Made by a program: the position numbers and the translations under genes. The notes under the pieces were generated by a model. That model was not told the origin of the DNA, made no database searches, and saw only the letters and a list, made by a program, of their open reading frames with translations. This document shows, in pieces, positions 8,432 to 17,072 of a stretch of DNA of 64,000 bases. The stretch is taken from the NCBI RefSeq assembly GCF_016803135.1, contig NZ_JAEVFE010000003.1, positions 62,001-126,000 on the forward strand, in the 5' to 3' direction. This DNA is from Altererythrobacter sp. C41. GTDB taxonomy: Bacteria; Pseudomonadota; Alphaproteobacteria; Sphingomonadales; Sphingomonadaceae. Each line of letters begins with the position of its first letter. Positions within the stretch are counted from its first letter, which is position 1.

Positions 8432-9664
8432 TTGGAAGGCGTGTCGTTCACGCGTGGGCGGCACGTCTTCGCTTTTCTCGGCGTCGTCACTTTCCTGACG
8501 GCGATCGGCAATCTCGGGCTGGTTTCGGTCATGCCGACGATCGGGCGGGCCGTGGGCATGCCCGACTATCTCGTCGCGAGCGTGTTCTCGCTGTCGGCGA
8601 TGACCTGGGCGGTCAGTTCGCCGTTCTGGACCCGCCATGTCGCAAGGGCGGGGCCGAACCGCTACATCCGCGCGGGGCTGGTCGGCTTTCTGCTGTCGAT
8701 GGCAGGCTGCGGCGGTGCGGTCGCGTTCGGACTGGCCGGACTGATCACGCCGTTCGCGTGTTTTCTGGGCTTTTTCGTCTTGCGCGCGGTGTTCGGTTTT
8801 CTCGGCTCCGCCTCGGCGATCGCGACCCAGTCGCTGATCGCGCATGCGACCGCCGGAGAGCAGCGCACGCGCGTCCTCACCGGATTGGCCGGGGCGCTGA
8901 GCCTCGGCACGATCGTCGGACCTGCGGTGGCGCCATTCGCGATCGTGGAGCCCTTCGGCCTCACCGGGCCGATGGTGCTGTTCGCCGTGCTCGGCGCCCT
9001 GGCGCTGGCGGGGACCTATGTATTCCTGCCGCGCGGAGCGGATGCCGCGGCGCCTTCGGCGGCGCGCACGGGTTCGGACAACTCGATCCTGGCGGTCTGG
9101 CGCGGGCGGGGAAGCGGGCCGGCGCTCAGCTTCGGACTGCTGCTCTGCAGCGCGCAGGCGATCAACCTCTACACTATCGGCTTCGTCCTGCTCGACCGCG
9201 TGCGGGGCGGTCCGCTCGCGGCGCAGGACAGCATCGGCCTGACGATGACCCTTGGCGCGGCGATGGCGCTGGTGGCGCAATGGGGACTGCCGCGGATCAT
9301 GCGGCCGGTGCCGATGCGGATGATGCTGATCGGGACCGCATTGTCGCTCGTGGGCAACCTGATCGCGCTTTTCGATTCGAGCGAACTGGCGGCATCGGCC
9401 GGATTCGTCGTCGCCTGCTTCGGCTACGGCCAGGCGCGGCCGGGTTTCAGCGCTGCGGCCTCGTTGGGCGGAACCGATGCCGAACAGGTGGCGATCGCCT
9501 CCGCGACGTCGTTCATCGCAGGGGCTTCGATCATGCTGCCGCCGGTGGTCGCCGCTGCCGCTTACGAGGGCTGGGCAGGGGCGCCATTTGCGCTGGCGAT
9601 CGGCTTGCTGGTGCTCGGCATCGGTGCGCTCGCGGCAGGGCCCATTGTCTTTCGCGAGCGATAA
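8432..9664 (+). CDS. MFS transporter
   Basis: A roughly 410-residue hydrophobic protein with about twelve predicted membrane segments in two halves, separated by a hydrophilic loop around residues 200-225. The major facilitator pattern is clear, although the loop 2-3 motif is weak (SSPFWTRHVARAGPNR). The TTG at 8432 follows GGCGGAGGG; a GTG at 8441 is an alternative start. It lies 19 bases after the TonB receptor and is probably cotranscribed, giving an outer-membrane plus inner-membrane transport pair for the same compound. Direction of transport and substrate are unknown. Confidence 0.85.
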   Translation: MEGVSFTRGRHVFAFLGVVTFLTAIGNLGLVSVMPTIGRAVGMPDYLVASVFSLSAMTWAVSSPFWTRHVARAGPNRYIRAGLVGFLLSMAGCGGAVAFGLAGLITPFACFLGFFVLRAVFGFLGSASAIATQSLIAHATAGEQRTRVLTGLAGALSLGTIVGPAVAPFAIVEPFGLTGPMVLFAVLGALALAGTYVFLPRGADAAAPSAARTGSDNSILAVWRGRGSGPALSFGLLLCSAQAINLYTIGFVLLDRVRGGPLAAQDSIGLTMTLGAAMALVAQWGLPRIMRPVPMRMMLIGTALSLVGNLIALFDSSELAASAGFVVACFGYGQARPGFSAAASLGGTDAEQVAIASATSFIAGASIMLPPVVAAAAYEGWAGAPFALAIGLLVLGIGALAAGPIVFRER

Positions 9665-9777
9665 ACAGTTTGCTGCGGGGCGCTTTATCGCCGGCCGTGC
9701 GCGGCCTTATCCTCTCCGTCTGATTTCGAATGTGCGCGCCCGCCGAGGCGCGGCACGGATTTGTGGAGACGGATCAA

Positions 9778-10971
9778 ATGGATCGCTACCTGGTAATTTC
9801 CTCCGACGGACACGTGGGCCTCCCGCCCGAGCGCTACCGCGAATATCTCGACAGCAAGTATCACGAGCTGTTCGACGAGACGGTGCAGAAGGAGATCAAG
9901 GCGCGCGAGGAGCACGAGAAGCGCTTCCTGATCGACGACTTCAACAACAAGTGGCGCGCCAAGGTCGGCGACGGCCTCGAAGGCGCGTGGGACGGTGCGA
10001 TCCGCAATCGCATTCTCGACGGCGACGGCGTCGCGGCCGAAGTCCTGTTCCCCGACGGCATCACGGAGCGGAACGCCCCGCCGTTCGGCGCCGACATCGG
10101 CCTGCGCCCCAATGCCGACCGGGCCGAGCTCCAGTGGGCCGGCGCGCGCGCTCACAACCGCTGGCTGGCCGAATTCTGCCAGGACGATCCGCATCGCCGC
10201 ATCGGCCTGGCCGTGGTCCCCGCGCTCTACGATCTCGACGAGACGATGAAGGAGATCCGCTGGGCGGCCGACAACGGGCTCAAGGGCGTGTTCTTCCCCT
10301 CGTTCACCGAGGGCTACGACATGTACAACCACACCAAGTATCACAAGGTATGGGCGATGCTGGAGGAGATGAACCTCCCGCTGCACTTCCATTCGGGCGC
10401 CTCCCCGGCCTACGATACCACGCAGCCGGGCTGGATCGGCACTTACCTGTGCGAATTCGCCTTCTGGATGACCCGCCCGCTCTGGGGCATGACCTTCGGC
10501 GGCGTGTTCGAGGAATATCCGAAGCTCAAGGTCTGCTTCACCGAAGCCGGCGGCGAGTTCTGGTTCCCGTGGATCATGCAGCTCATGGACATCCGCGCCT
10601 CGGCCAAGCACACGAGCGGCAAGCTCGGCGACTACTACGCCAACATGAGCATGAAACCGAGCGAGTACTTCGCGCGCAACGTGTGGGTCGGCTGCTCCGC
10701 GCTGCCCGACGAGGAGACCACGCAGTCGTATTACGATATCGGCATCGACCGGATCCTCTGGGGCACCGACTATCCGCACCCCGAGGGGACCTGGCCGAAC
10801 ACGGCGGACAAGATGTTCGCCAGCCTCGGCGGCCTGCCCGACGCGGACATCCAGAAGATGCTCGGCACCAACGCGCTCGAGGTCTACGATCTCAACGAGA
10901 AGGCGCTGTGGGACATCGCGGCGAAGATCGGGCCGCGGCGCGAGTCGTTCATCAAGGAAGCGGCCGAGTAA
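9778..10971 (+). CDS. Amidohydrolase-family (PF04909 type) metal-dependent hydrolase/decarboxylase
   Basis: A 397-residue TIM-barrel protein of the amidohydrolase-2 family. The N-terminal metal motif is reduced to SSDGHVG, there is a HFHSG motif near residue 203, and the LWGTDYPHPEG motif near 330 supplies the catalytic Asp. Relatives include ACMSD-like decarboxylases and ring-cleavage-product hydrolases. The ATG at 9778 has a GGAG about nine bases ahead; an in-frame ATG at 9730 is less likely. It lies between transporters and a LysR regulator/Rieske oxygenase, so it probably acts on an oxygenated ring product. Decarboxylation versus C-C or ester hydrolysis cannot be told apart here. Confidence 0.82.
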   Translation: MDRYLVISSDGHVGLPPERYREYLDSKYHELFDETVQKEIKAREEHEKRFLIDDFNNKWRAKVGDGLEGAWDGAIRNRILDGDGVAAEVLFPDGITERNAPPFGADIGLRPNADRAELQWAGARAHNRWLAEFCQDDPHRRIGLAVVPALYDLDETMKEIRWAADNGLKGVFFPSFTEGYDMYNHTKYHKVWAMLEEMNLPLHFHSGASPAYDTTQPGWIGTYLCEFAFWMTRPLWGMTFGGVFEEYPKLKVCFTEAGGEFWFPWIMQLMDIRASAKHTSGKLGDYYANMSMKPSEYFARNVWVGCSALPDEETTQSYYDIGIDRILWGTDYPHPEGTWPNTADKMFASLGGLPDADIQKMLGTNALEVYDLNEKALWDIAAKIGPRRESFIKEAAE

Positions 10972-11011
10972 GCCGAACTGTCAACCAAGTCCGGACCGAT
11001 TGTTTTCCCGG

Positions 11012-11034
11012 GCGGCGATGCTAAGCGTCGCCGC
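11012..11034. repeat. Inverted repeat just upstream of LysR gene
   Basis: Ten-base arms GCGGCGATGC and GCGTCGCCGC surround a TAA loop with a single G-T wobble. It lies 13 bases before the LysR-family start codon. It could be a weak hairpin terminating the amidohydrolase transcript or an autoregulatory site; there is no T-tract after it, which argues against a classical terminator. Confidence 0.4.
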
Positions 11035-11046
11035 ACGGGAGAACGC

Positions 11047-11952
11047 ATGTCCAACTGGCGCGGCATCGAGGAATTTCTGGCGGTCGTACGCCACGGCAGC
11101 TTCACCGCTGCCGGCGAGAAGCTCGGCGTCTCCAAATCCTTCGTCAGCAAGACCGTGCAGGAGCTGGAGCAGCGCCTGGGCGTGCAGCTTCTCGTGCGCA
11201 CCACCCGGCGGCTGTCGCTGACGGGTGCAGGCAAGAGCTTCTACGCCGAATGCTCCGAGCTGCAGGACCGGCTCGAACAGGTGGAGCGCAGAGTCGCGCG
11301 CTACAGTTCCGAGCCTGTCGGCCGCCTGCGCGTCGGGCTGAGCGACATCTTCGGCTCCGACTTCATGTCGATGATGCTGGCCGAATTCAGCCGCGAGAAC
11401 CCGGCCGTGGTGATCGAGGCGATCGCCTATCTCGACGAGAACGAGATCTCGCAGGAACAGTACGACGTCGTCATCCGCTACGGCAATCTGCCGAGCTCGA
11501 GCCTGCGGGCCCGCATGTTCGGTTATCTGTCGTACTGCCTCTGCGCCTCGCCCGACTATGTCGAGCGCAAGGGCTGGCCCTCCAAACCGGCGGACTTGCG
11601 CAATCACGACTGCCTGACCGACCTTACCGCCACCATGCGGTTCAACGACGACGTCGAGGTCAAGGTCTCGCCACGCTGGCGCAGCAACAGCGGGATTTCG
11701 CTGCGCAGCGCGGTGCGGCAGGGAATAGGCATCGCGAGCCTGCCGATCTCGATCATGCGCCAGGGTCTGGCCGAAGGGACGGTGCTCGCGCTGGAGGAGG
11801 ACTGGGCCTATTTCGACCGCGAGTGCTGGGTCGTCTACTCGCCCGGGATCATGGCCGCCTCGACCCGTGCCTTCATCGATTTCCTCGTGCGCTACGTGAA
11901 CCGCGAGAAGGTGCGTCCGTCGCTCGCGGCCAAGCTGGCGGCGCGGTACTGA
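11047..11952 (+). CDS. LysR-family transcriptional regulator
   Basis: A 301-residue LTTR. The winged helix-turn-helix occupies residues 1-65 (FLAVVRHGSFTAAGEKLGVSKSFVSKTVQELEQRLG), followed by the linker helix and a LysR substrate domain beginning near residue 90. The S-K-S-F-V-S-K recognition-helix sequence and a short effector domain place it in the CrgA/AaeR-like branch. It lies between the amidohydrolase and the Rieske oxygenase on the same strand rather than divergent from a target, so its regulated promoter is probably the 145-base gap that follows it or a site outside the pair. The effector is unknown. Confidence 0.9.
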   Translation: MSNWRGIEEFLAVVRHGSFTAAGEKLGVSKSFVSKTVQELEQRLGVQLLVRTTRRLSLTGAGKSFYAECSELQDRLEQVERRVARYSSEPVGRLRVGLSDIFGSDFMSMMLAEFSRENPAVVIEAIAYLDENEISQEQYDVVIRYGNLPSSSLRARMFGYLSYCLCASPDYVERKGWPSKPADLRNHDCLTDLTATMRFNDDVEVKVSPRWRSNSGISLRSAVRQGIGIASLPISIMRQGLAEGTVLALEEDWAYFDRECWVVYSPGIMAASTRAFIDFLVRYVNREKVRPSLAAKLAARY

Positions 11953-12097
11953 GCCGCCAGGCGCGATTGTTCGCTCACATGCACGAAGAGTGCGCGACCG
12001 AAGCCTTCCGCACCGGACCCCAGCGGTTATTCTGCCATCAAATGAACAGACAGGCGAGTTCGCCCGACGGGTGAACAACGCCGGAGAAGAGAGGATA

Positions 12098-13114
12098 GTG
12101 ATCGTGCCCCAGGTGGAACGTTTCCCCATGCCCATCCCGTTCGGCTGGTTCTGCGTGGGCTATTCGTCGGACCTTGCCGTAGGCGACGTGAAGCCGCTCC
12201 GCTATTTCGGCCGCGATCTGGTGCTGTTCCGTAACGAGCAGGGCGAGGCAGGGCTACTCGACGCCTACTGTCCGCACCTCGGCGCGCACCTCGGCTACGG
12301 CGGACGGGTCGAGGGGGATTCGATCCGCTGCCCGTTCCATGCCTGGCAGTTCCGGCCGGACGGGTTCTGCTCGAAGATCCCTTACGCCAAGGCTTTCCCG
12401 CCGCGGGCCAAGCGCGAGCCGCTGGCGCAGTCCTATCCCGTCGCCGAAAATTCGGGCGTGATCTGGGCCTGGTATCACCCCGACGATATCGCGCCCGAGT
12501 TCGACGTGCTCGACTATCCCGAATTCGTCGATCCGGAGTGGGCCGAGCCGACCAAGCGCGAGTGGCGCTTCGCCAGCAATCCGCAGGAAATCGCCGAGAA
12601 CGGCGTCGACGTCGCCCACTTCGCCTACGTCCATTCGATGGACGCCGTGCCGGAGGGGGAGACGAAGTACGAAGGCGTGCGCCGCCATTCGTTCGTACAC
12701 GGTCACCGCACGATCCCGATGCCGTCGGGCGAGGTCAAGGAAGTGCCTTACTCGGTCGAGACCGTGCAGAACGGCGCGGGGCAGAAGTTTACGCGACTCA
12801 AGGGCCTGGTCGAGCTGAGCCTGCTGGTTCTCGCGACGCCGGTCGAGGCGGACGACGTCGAGCTGCGCTTCTGCTTCACTCATCCGAAGGTCGAGCCCGG
12901 CTCGATGGAGGAGAAGGTGGTGCAGGAAGCTATCGCCAACACCTGCGGCCAGAAGGGCGTCGAAGGCGATATTCCGATCTGGGAGAACAAGATCCACCGC
13001 GCGCAGCCCTATCTGTGCGACGGCGACGGCCCGATCCTGCGATTCCGCCGGTACTTCGAGCAGTTCTACGCCGAAGGTCCGGAAGGCGGCCGGTTGAGCG
13101 TCGCCGCCGAATAG
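12098..13114 (+). CDS. Rieske non-heme iron oxygenase, KshA-like
   Basis: A 338-residue oxygenase component. The Rieske cluster ligands are Cys58-Pro-His60 and Cys78-x2-His81. The mononuclear iron site is in ENGVDVAHFAYVH (His174, His179), with an acidic ligand expected further on. The C-terminal segment IPIWENK...GPILRFRRYFEQFY closely follows the pattern of KshA, the oxygenase of 3-ketosteroid 9-alpha-hydroxylase. The GTG at 12098 after GAGAGG is chosen; a GTG at 12104 or an ATG at 12128 are alternatives, and the ORF open to 11990 adds no conserved sequence. No reductase gene is beside it. Steroid hydroxylation is plausible but unproven. Confidence 0.85.
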   Translation: MIVPQVERFPMPIPFGWFCVGYSSDLAVGDVKPLRYFGRDLVLFRNEQGEAGLLDAYCPHLGAHLGYGGRVEGDSIRCPFHAWQFRPDGFCSKIPYAKAFPPRAKREPLAQSYPVAENSGVIWAWYHPDDIAPEFDVLDYPEFVDPEWAEPTKREWRFASNPQEIAENGVDVAHFAYVHSMDAVPEGETKYEGVRRHSFVHGHRTIPMPSGEVKEVPYSVETVQNGAGQKFTRLKGLVELSLLVLATPVEADDVELRFCFTHPKVEPGSMEEKVVQEAIANTCGQKGVEGDIPIWENKIHRAQPYLCDGDGPILRFRRYFEQFYAEGPEGGRLSVAAE

Positions 13115-13176
13115 GCGCGGCGCGGCCGGGCGCGGCCAAAAATTTCGAACAGAACGAACGAGAGAGGAGAAGTCTT

Positions 13177-13977
13177 ATGTCCAGGCTCCGCTATGTCGAG
13201 GGTCCGAGCGATAACCGTGGGGCCGGCATGCTGCGCAACACCGTCCACGGCATCCGCGCGACTTACGAGACCGACCGCGAAGTGATCGACGCCCTGCTGC
13301 CGCGCCCGCTGGAAGCGCTCGAGCGGCCCGAGATCTGGCTGCAGATGGTCCACGTGGCGATGCACCGGAGTGAGGACGAGACGATCGAGATCGGCGCGCT
13401 CACCATGACGGTGCCCTGCACGCACGAAGGCGCGCCCGGCGCCTATTGCTTCCACATGGCGATGGAGGGCGAAAGCGTCGTCACTTCGGGCCGCGAGCGT
13501 TACGGCGAGCCGAAGAAGATCGCCGAGACCCACTTCGAGCGTGACGGCGACCGCATTCGCGCGACCTGCACTCGCCACGGCATCCCCTATTTCGAGATCG
13601 AAGGCACGATCGGCGACAAGATCGACCAGCCGCTCGAGTTCGAGGAGCACATCTTCTGCTACAAGGGTCTGCCCTCGATCAGCACGCCCGGCGAGTTCGA
13701 CGGCGACGTATTCCTCACGCGCCTCAACTGGGAGCGCCGCTACACCGATCGCCGCGCGATGACCGGGAAGATCACCCTGCGTGAATCGCCGTGGGATCCG
13801 CTCGCGGACATCCCGGTGCGCAAGCTCGTCGACATGCAGTTCGTCGAAGGCGGCACGGCGACCGGCGGGCAACTCCTGCGCACGGTGCCGGGCGAATGGA
13901 TCGCGCCGCACTGGGTCGGCCGGATGGACGACCCGCGCAACGTCGGGATCGAACTCGGTCAGCGAAAGGCCGCCTGA
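13177..13977 (+). CDS. Acetoacetate decarboxylase family protein
   Basis: A 266-residue protein of the ADC superfamily. The motif GRERYGEPKKIA (residues 106-116) aligns with the acetoacetate decarboxylase active site, with Lys113-Lys114 in the place of the Schiff-base lysine and its neighbour. A strong AGAGAGGAG ribosome site precedes the ATG. Family members decarboxylate beta-keto acids or catalyse related hydratase/aldolase/dehydratase reactions. It follows the Rieske gene by 62 bases, and its stop overlaps the next SDR start (TGATG). It may process an oxidised ring-opened product, but chemistry beyond Schiff-base formation is not determinable. Confidence 0.85.
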   Translation: MSRLRYVEGPSDNRGAGMLRNTVHGIRATYETDREVIDALLPRPLEALERPEIWLQMVHVAMHRSEDETIEIGALTMTVPCTHEGAPGAYCFHMAMEGESVVTSGRERYGEPKKIAETHFERDGDRIRATCTRHGIPYFEIEGTIGDKIDQPLEFEEHIFCYKGLPSISTPGEFDGDVFLTRLNWERRYTDRRAMTGKITLRESPWDPLADIPVRKLVDMQFVEGGTATGGQLLRTVPGEWIAPHWVGRMDDPRNVGIELGQRKAA

Positions 13978-14846
13978 TGCAGGATTACTCGGGCCGCGTC
14001 GCGGTCGTTACCGGCGGGGCCAGCGGCGTCGGCAAGTGCCTTTGCACCCAGCTTGCGGAGCAGGGCGCGCATGTCGTGATCGTCGACATCGATCCGAAGC
14101 GGATCGAGGAGACGCGCAGTGCCCTCGAGGGCACCGGCAGCGGCCGCGTGCTCGGTATGGCCTGCGACGTGACCCGCGAAGAGGATGTGCGCGCGCTGGC
14201 GGAGAAGGTCTTCGCCGAGTTCCCGACCGTCCACCTGCTGTTCAACAACGCGGGGGTCGGTCTGGGCGAGGCGGCCAAGAAGATGTGGGACATTCCCATG
14301 AGCGATTGGCGCTGGGGGCTCGACGTCAACGTCCTCGGCGTGGTCCACGGGATCGCCGCCTTCGTACCGCGGATGCTCGCTGCCGGAGAGGAAGGGGTGG
14401 TGATCAACACCTCCTCCACCAACGGCGGGCTCCGTTCGCTGCCCAACACGCCGATCTACGCGGCGACCAAGGCGGCGGTGACGAGCATATCCGAAGTGCT
14501 GCATCAGCAATTGCTGCGCGAGGGCGGCAAGCTGCGGGCCGCGATCCTGTTCCCCGGGCCGCATACGGTGAACACCGGCATTTTGGCGTCGGGCGAAGTG
14601 CGACCCGCGCAGTACGTCGACAATGAGGATCAGAAGAAGGTCGCCTACCGCACGATGGACGATCTGCTGAAGACCACCGGCTTGCAGATGAAGCTGACCG
14701 AGCCGGAGGAAGTCGCCGAGTTCGCCCTCGCAGGCGTCAGGTCGGGCCGGTTCTGGCTGATCCCGGACAATCCGGACGGCGACAAGCTGATAGCGACCCG
14801 CACGGACCAGATTCTCGCCCGGCAGGACCCGCCGTCCGCATGGTAG
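13977..14846 (+). CDS. SDR family oxidoreductase
   Basis: A 289-residue classical/extended-length SDR with TGGASGVG at residues 12-19, NNAG at 90-93 and the catalytic pair Tyr161/Lys165. The start codon shares one base with the stop of the decarboxylase-family gene (TGATG), so translation is coupled. The C-terminal 90 residues, including FWLIPDNPDGDKLIATRTDQIL, resemble SDRs of aromatic and steroid degradation clusters rather than FabG. It is expected to oxidise or reduce an alcohol/ketone in the same pathway as the Rieske oxygenase. The substrate is unknown. Confidence 0.86.
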   Translation: MQDYSGRVAVVTGGASGVGKCLCTQLAEQGAHVVIVDIDPKRIEETRSALEGTGSGRVLGMACDVTREEDVRALAEKVFAEFPTVHLLFNNAGVGLGEAAKKMWDIPMSDWRWGLDVNVLGVVHGIAAFVPRMLAAGEEGVVINTSSTNGGLRSLPNTPIYAATKAAVTSISEVLHQQLLREGGKLRAAILFPGPHTVNTGILASGEVRPAQYVDNEDQKKVAYRTMDDLLKTTGLQMKLTEPEEVAEFALAGVRSGRFWLIPDNPDGDKLIATRTDQILARQDPPSAW

Positions 14847-16192
14847 CCGCTTCACCCGCCGCGTCGCAGGGAAGCGACGCCACCGCACCGCGCCTGGGCC
14901 GCTTTTATCCGTGGCTGGTCGTCGCGATCCTGTTCGTCGGTTACTGTTTCAGCGCGATCGACTCGCGCGTCCTGACCCTGATGGTCGGCCCGATCCAGCG
15001 GGATCTGGGCCTGTCCGATTTCGAGATGGGCCTGCTGCAGGGCTTCGCCTTCGCGATCCTCTACTCGATCGCGGCGCTGCCCATCGGCCGCTTCGTCGAC
15101 CGGACGAAGCGGCGGGCGGCGCTGATTTTCTGGGGCGTGCTGTTCTGGTCGCTGATGACCGCGACCTGCGGCTTCGCCAGCAGCTTCATCGGTCTGTTCA
15201 TTGCCCGCGTCGGTGTGGGCGTGGGGGAGGCGACGCTCAGCCCGACCGCCTATTCGCTGATCAGCGATTACTTCGACCGACGAAGACGGGCGCTGGCGAT
15301 CAGTTGCTACGCGATCGGCTACCCGATCGGCGGCGGCCTGGCGCTGTTGATCGGCGGCGGGCTGCTCACGTACTTCAACGACCGGGGCGGGCTCGTCCTC
15401 CCGCTCTTGGGGGAATTCGCCCCTTGGCAGGCGGTGTTCCTATGCGTTGCTGCGCCCGGCATACTGGTGGCGGCGGCGATGCTGCTCATCCGCGAGCCGC
15501 CGCGCCGCGAGATGGCGAAGGAACTCGCCCAGCAGAGCACGCTGCGCGAAGGTTTCGACTACGTGATGCGGCGCAAGGTGCTGTTCGGATCGCTGATCGG
15601 CTCGCTCGGGCTGATCGCGCTGCTCGCGATCGGCACGGCGCTGTGGTTCCCGACCTTCCTGATCCGCACTTACGGCATGAGCCCGGGCGACGTGGGGCTT
15701 TACTACGGCGGCGTGATGTTCGTGTTCGGGACGATCGGCACGCTGTTCGGCGGCTGGCTCTCCGGACGGTTGATGCATTCAGGGCGGGCGGACGCGAACA
15801 TGCGGATCGTGCTGTTCTCGACGCTGCTGAAGGGCTTCCCGTTGATCCTTGCACCGCTGATGCCCACCGCCACGCTCGCGCTGACGATGATGGCGCTGGG
15901 AACGCTGATCGGGCAGGCCTCGCAAGGAGTGATGCTCGCGGCGATCCAGGACGTGACGCCGAACCAGCTCCGCGGACAGGTCACGGCGATCGCGCTGCTG
16001 GCGGTCAACCTGCTCGGCATGGGCCTGGGGGCGAGCGTCATCGCCGCGATCACCGACTTCGGTTTCGGCGATCAGGGCGCCCTGCGGTACTCGATCGCGA
16101 TCACCGGCGCGGTGACGCTGCCGCTGATCCTCGTCATGCTGGTAGCGGCGCTGCCGCACTACCGGCGCGCGGTGGAGCAGCTCTCGAGCTGA
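14840..16192 (+). CDS. MFS transporter, Spinster-like
   Basis: A 450-residue, twelve-segment transporter. The first half carries LPIGRFVDRTKRRAAL, the classical MFS loop motif A, and ARVGVGVGEATLSPTAYSLISDYF, which is typical of the Spinster-related branch common in alphaproteobacterial catabolic clusters. The start overlaps the SDR stop by seven bases, so the Rieske-decarboxylase-SDR-MFS group ends here as one unit. It may import the substrate or export an intermediate. After its stop come 130 bases with a 12-bp palindrome before the respiratory genes. Confidence 0.88.
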   Translation: MVAASPAASQGSDATAPRLGRFYPWLVVAILFVGYCFSAIDSRVLTLMVGPIQRDLGLSDFEMGLLQGFAFAILYSIAALPIGRFVDRTKRRAALIFWGVLFWSLMTATCGFASSFIGLFIARVGVGVGEATLSPTAYSLISDYFDRRRRALAISCYAIGYPIGGGLALLIGGGLLTYFNDRGGLVLPLLGEFAPWQAVFLCVAAPGILVAAAMLLIREPPRREMAKELAQQSTLREGFDYVMRRKVLFGSLIGSLGLIALLAIGTALWFPTFLIRTYGMSPGDVGLYYGGVMFVFGTIGTLFGGWLSGRLMHSGRADANMRIVLFSTLLKGFPLILAPLMPTATLALTMMALGTLIGQASQGVMLAAIQDVTPNQLRGQVTAIALLAVNLLGMGLGASVIAAITDFGFGDQGALRYSIAITGAVTLPLILVMLVAALPHYRRAVEQLSS

Positions 16193-16258
16193 CGATCCGG
16201 CAATCGGTTTCGACCGGGCTCGGCCTCGCAGCGGGCCGGGCCTGGCGCTGCCTCGGAT

Positions 16259-16270
16259 GTTTCGCGAAAC
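16259..16270. repeat. 12-bp perfect palindrome GTTTCGCGAAAC
   Basis: A perfect palindrome in the 130-base gap between the MFS gene and ctaG, 30 bases before the leader ORF. It may be an operator for the oxidase cluster or a short hairpin. No other copy was noticed. Confidence 0.35.
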
Positions 16271-16299
16271 CAGGTGCCGCGCCCGGCGTTGGGAGAGGT

Positions 16300-16323
16300 A
16301 TGAGGGCGGCGGTTGATCCTTGA
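16300..16323 (+). CDS. Seven-codon leader ORF (MRAAVDP) upstream of ctaG
   Basis: An ATG at 16300 preceded by GGGAGAGGT, the only good ribosome site in the region, opens a seven-codon ORF whose TGA at 16321-16323 shares its last base with the ctaG ATG (TGATG). The ctaG start has no convincing ribosome site of its own. The geometry suggests that ribosomes terminating on the mini-ORF reinitiate on ctaG. That it is translated is inference. Confidence 0.4.
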   Translation: MRAAVDP

Positions 16324-17072
16324 TGGCTGGTAGGGCGCAGATCTGGCTCACCTATTGCGGTTCGGCGCCGGCACCTGCAGAACTCGCCGCGCGCTGGAAC
16401 TGGGATCCATGGCTGCTTGCCGCGATAGCCGCTGCGACGGCGGGTCACGTCCTGCTCGCCTCCCGGGACCGGATTCGTGATGTGGCCTTCGCCGGGCTTG
16501 TGCTGGCGGCTCTCGTGCTTTTCGTTTCGCCGTTCTGCGCGCTGAGCGCGGCGCTGTTTACGGCGCGGGTCGTGCATCATCTGGCGCTCGTGTTCGTGGC
16601 GGCGCCCCTGATGGTGATCCTGTGGGGCGAAGCCCTGCAGCGCGCGTCGGGATCCCTGACCATATGGACGGCCGTTCAGGCGCTGGTGTTCTGGGCGTGG
16701 CACGCGCCGGCGCTCTACGCCGGGGCGCTTTCGCACGACGGCCTGTTCTGGGCGATGCAGCTCTCGATCACCCTTTCCTCCGCCGTCTGGTGGGCCAAGC
16801 TCACGCGCGCGCCTGCCGCCGGTGCCGTCGCCGGCCTGCTGGTTGCAATGGTGCTGATGGGGCTGCTGGGCGCTTTGCTGACGTTCACGCCCCGGGCGAT
16901 CTACGAGCCGCATCTCCTGACGACCCAGCCCTGGGGCTTTGCGCCGCTGGAAGACCAGCAGATCGGCGGTGTCGTGATGTGGGCCCCGGGATCGCTGATC
17001 TATCTGCTGGCGGCGATGGCGATCCTGTTCCGCAAGCTGTTCCGCATGCCGACTGCGGAGACCGTGCGGTGA
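16323..17072 (+). CDS. ctaG: Cytochrome c oxidase assembly factor CtaG (caa3 type)
   Basis: A 249-residue membrane protein with about seven segments. It matches the caa3-type CtaG family: a conserved VVHHLALVFVAAPLMV segment, the VFWAWHAPALY motif and a QQIGGVVMW...YLLAAMAILFR C-terminal segment. The conserved histidines in HHL and WHAP are candidates for copper handling during oxidase assembly. The ATG at 16323 is preferred over the TTG at 16320. Its stop overlaps the start of the b561 gene (GTGA), and structural oxidase genes follow, which supports an assembly role for CuB or CuA. It is distinct from the Cox11-type CtaG of mitochondria. Confidence 0.85.
   Translation: MAGRAQIWLTYCGSAPAPAELAARWNWDPWLLAAIAAATAGHVLLASRDRIRDVAFAGLVLAALVLFVSPFCALSAALFTARVVHHLALVFVAAPLMVILWGEALQRASGSLTIWTAVQALVFWAWHAPALYAGALSHDGLFWAMQLSITLSSAVWWAKLTRAPAAGAVAGLLVAMVLMGLLGALLTFTPRAIYEPHLLTTQPWGFAPLEDQQIGGVVMWAPGSLIYLLAAMAILFRKLFRMPTAETVR

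Noticed and set aside
13115-13140. GC-rich repeat after the Rieske gene as a terminator
   Set aside because: It is followed by A residues rather than T on the coding strand, and the stem is short; the downstream gene is probably cotranscribed.
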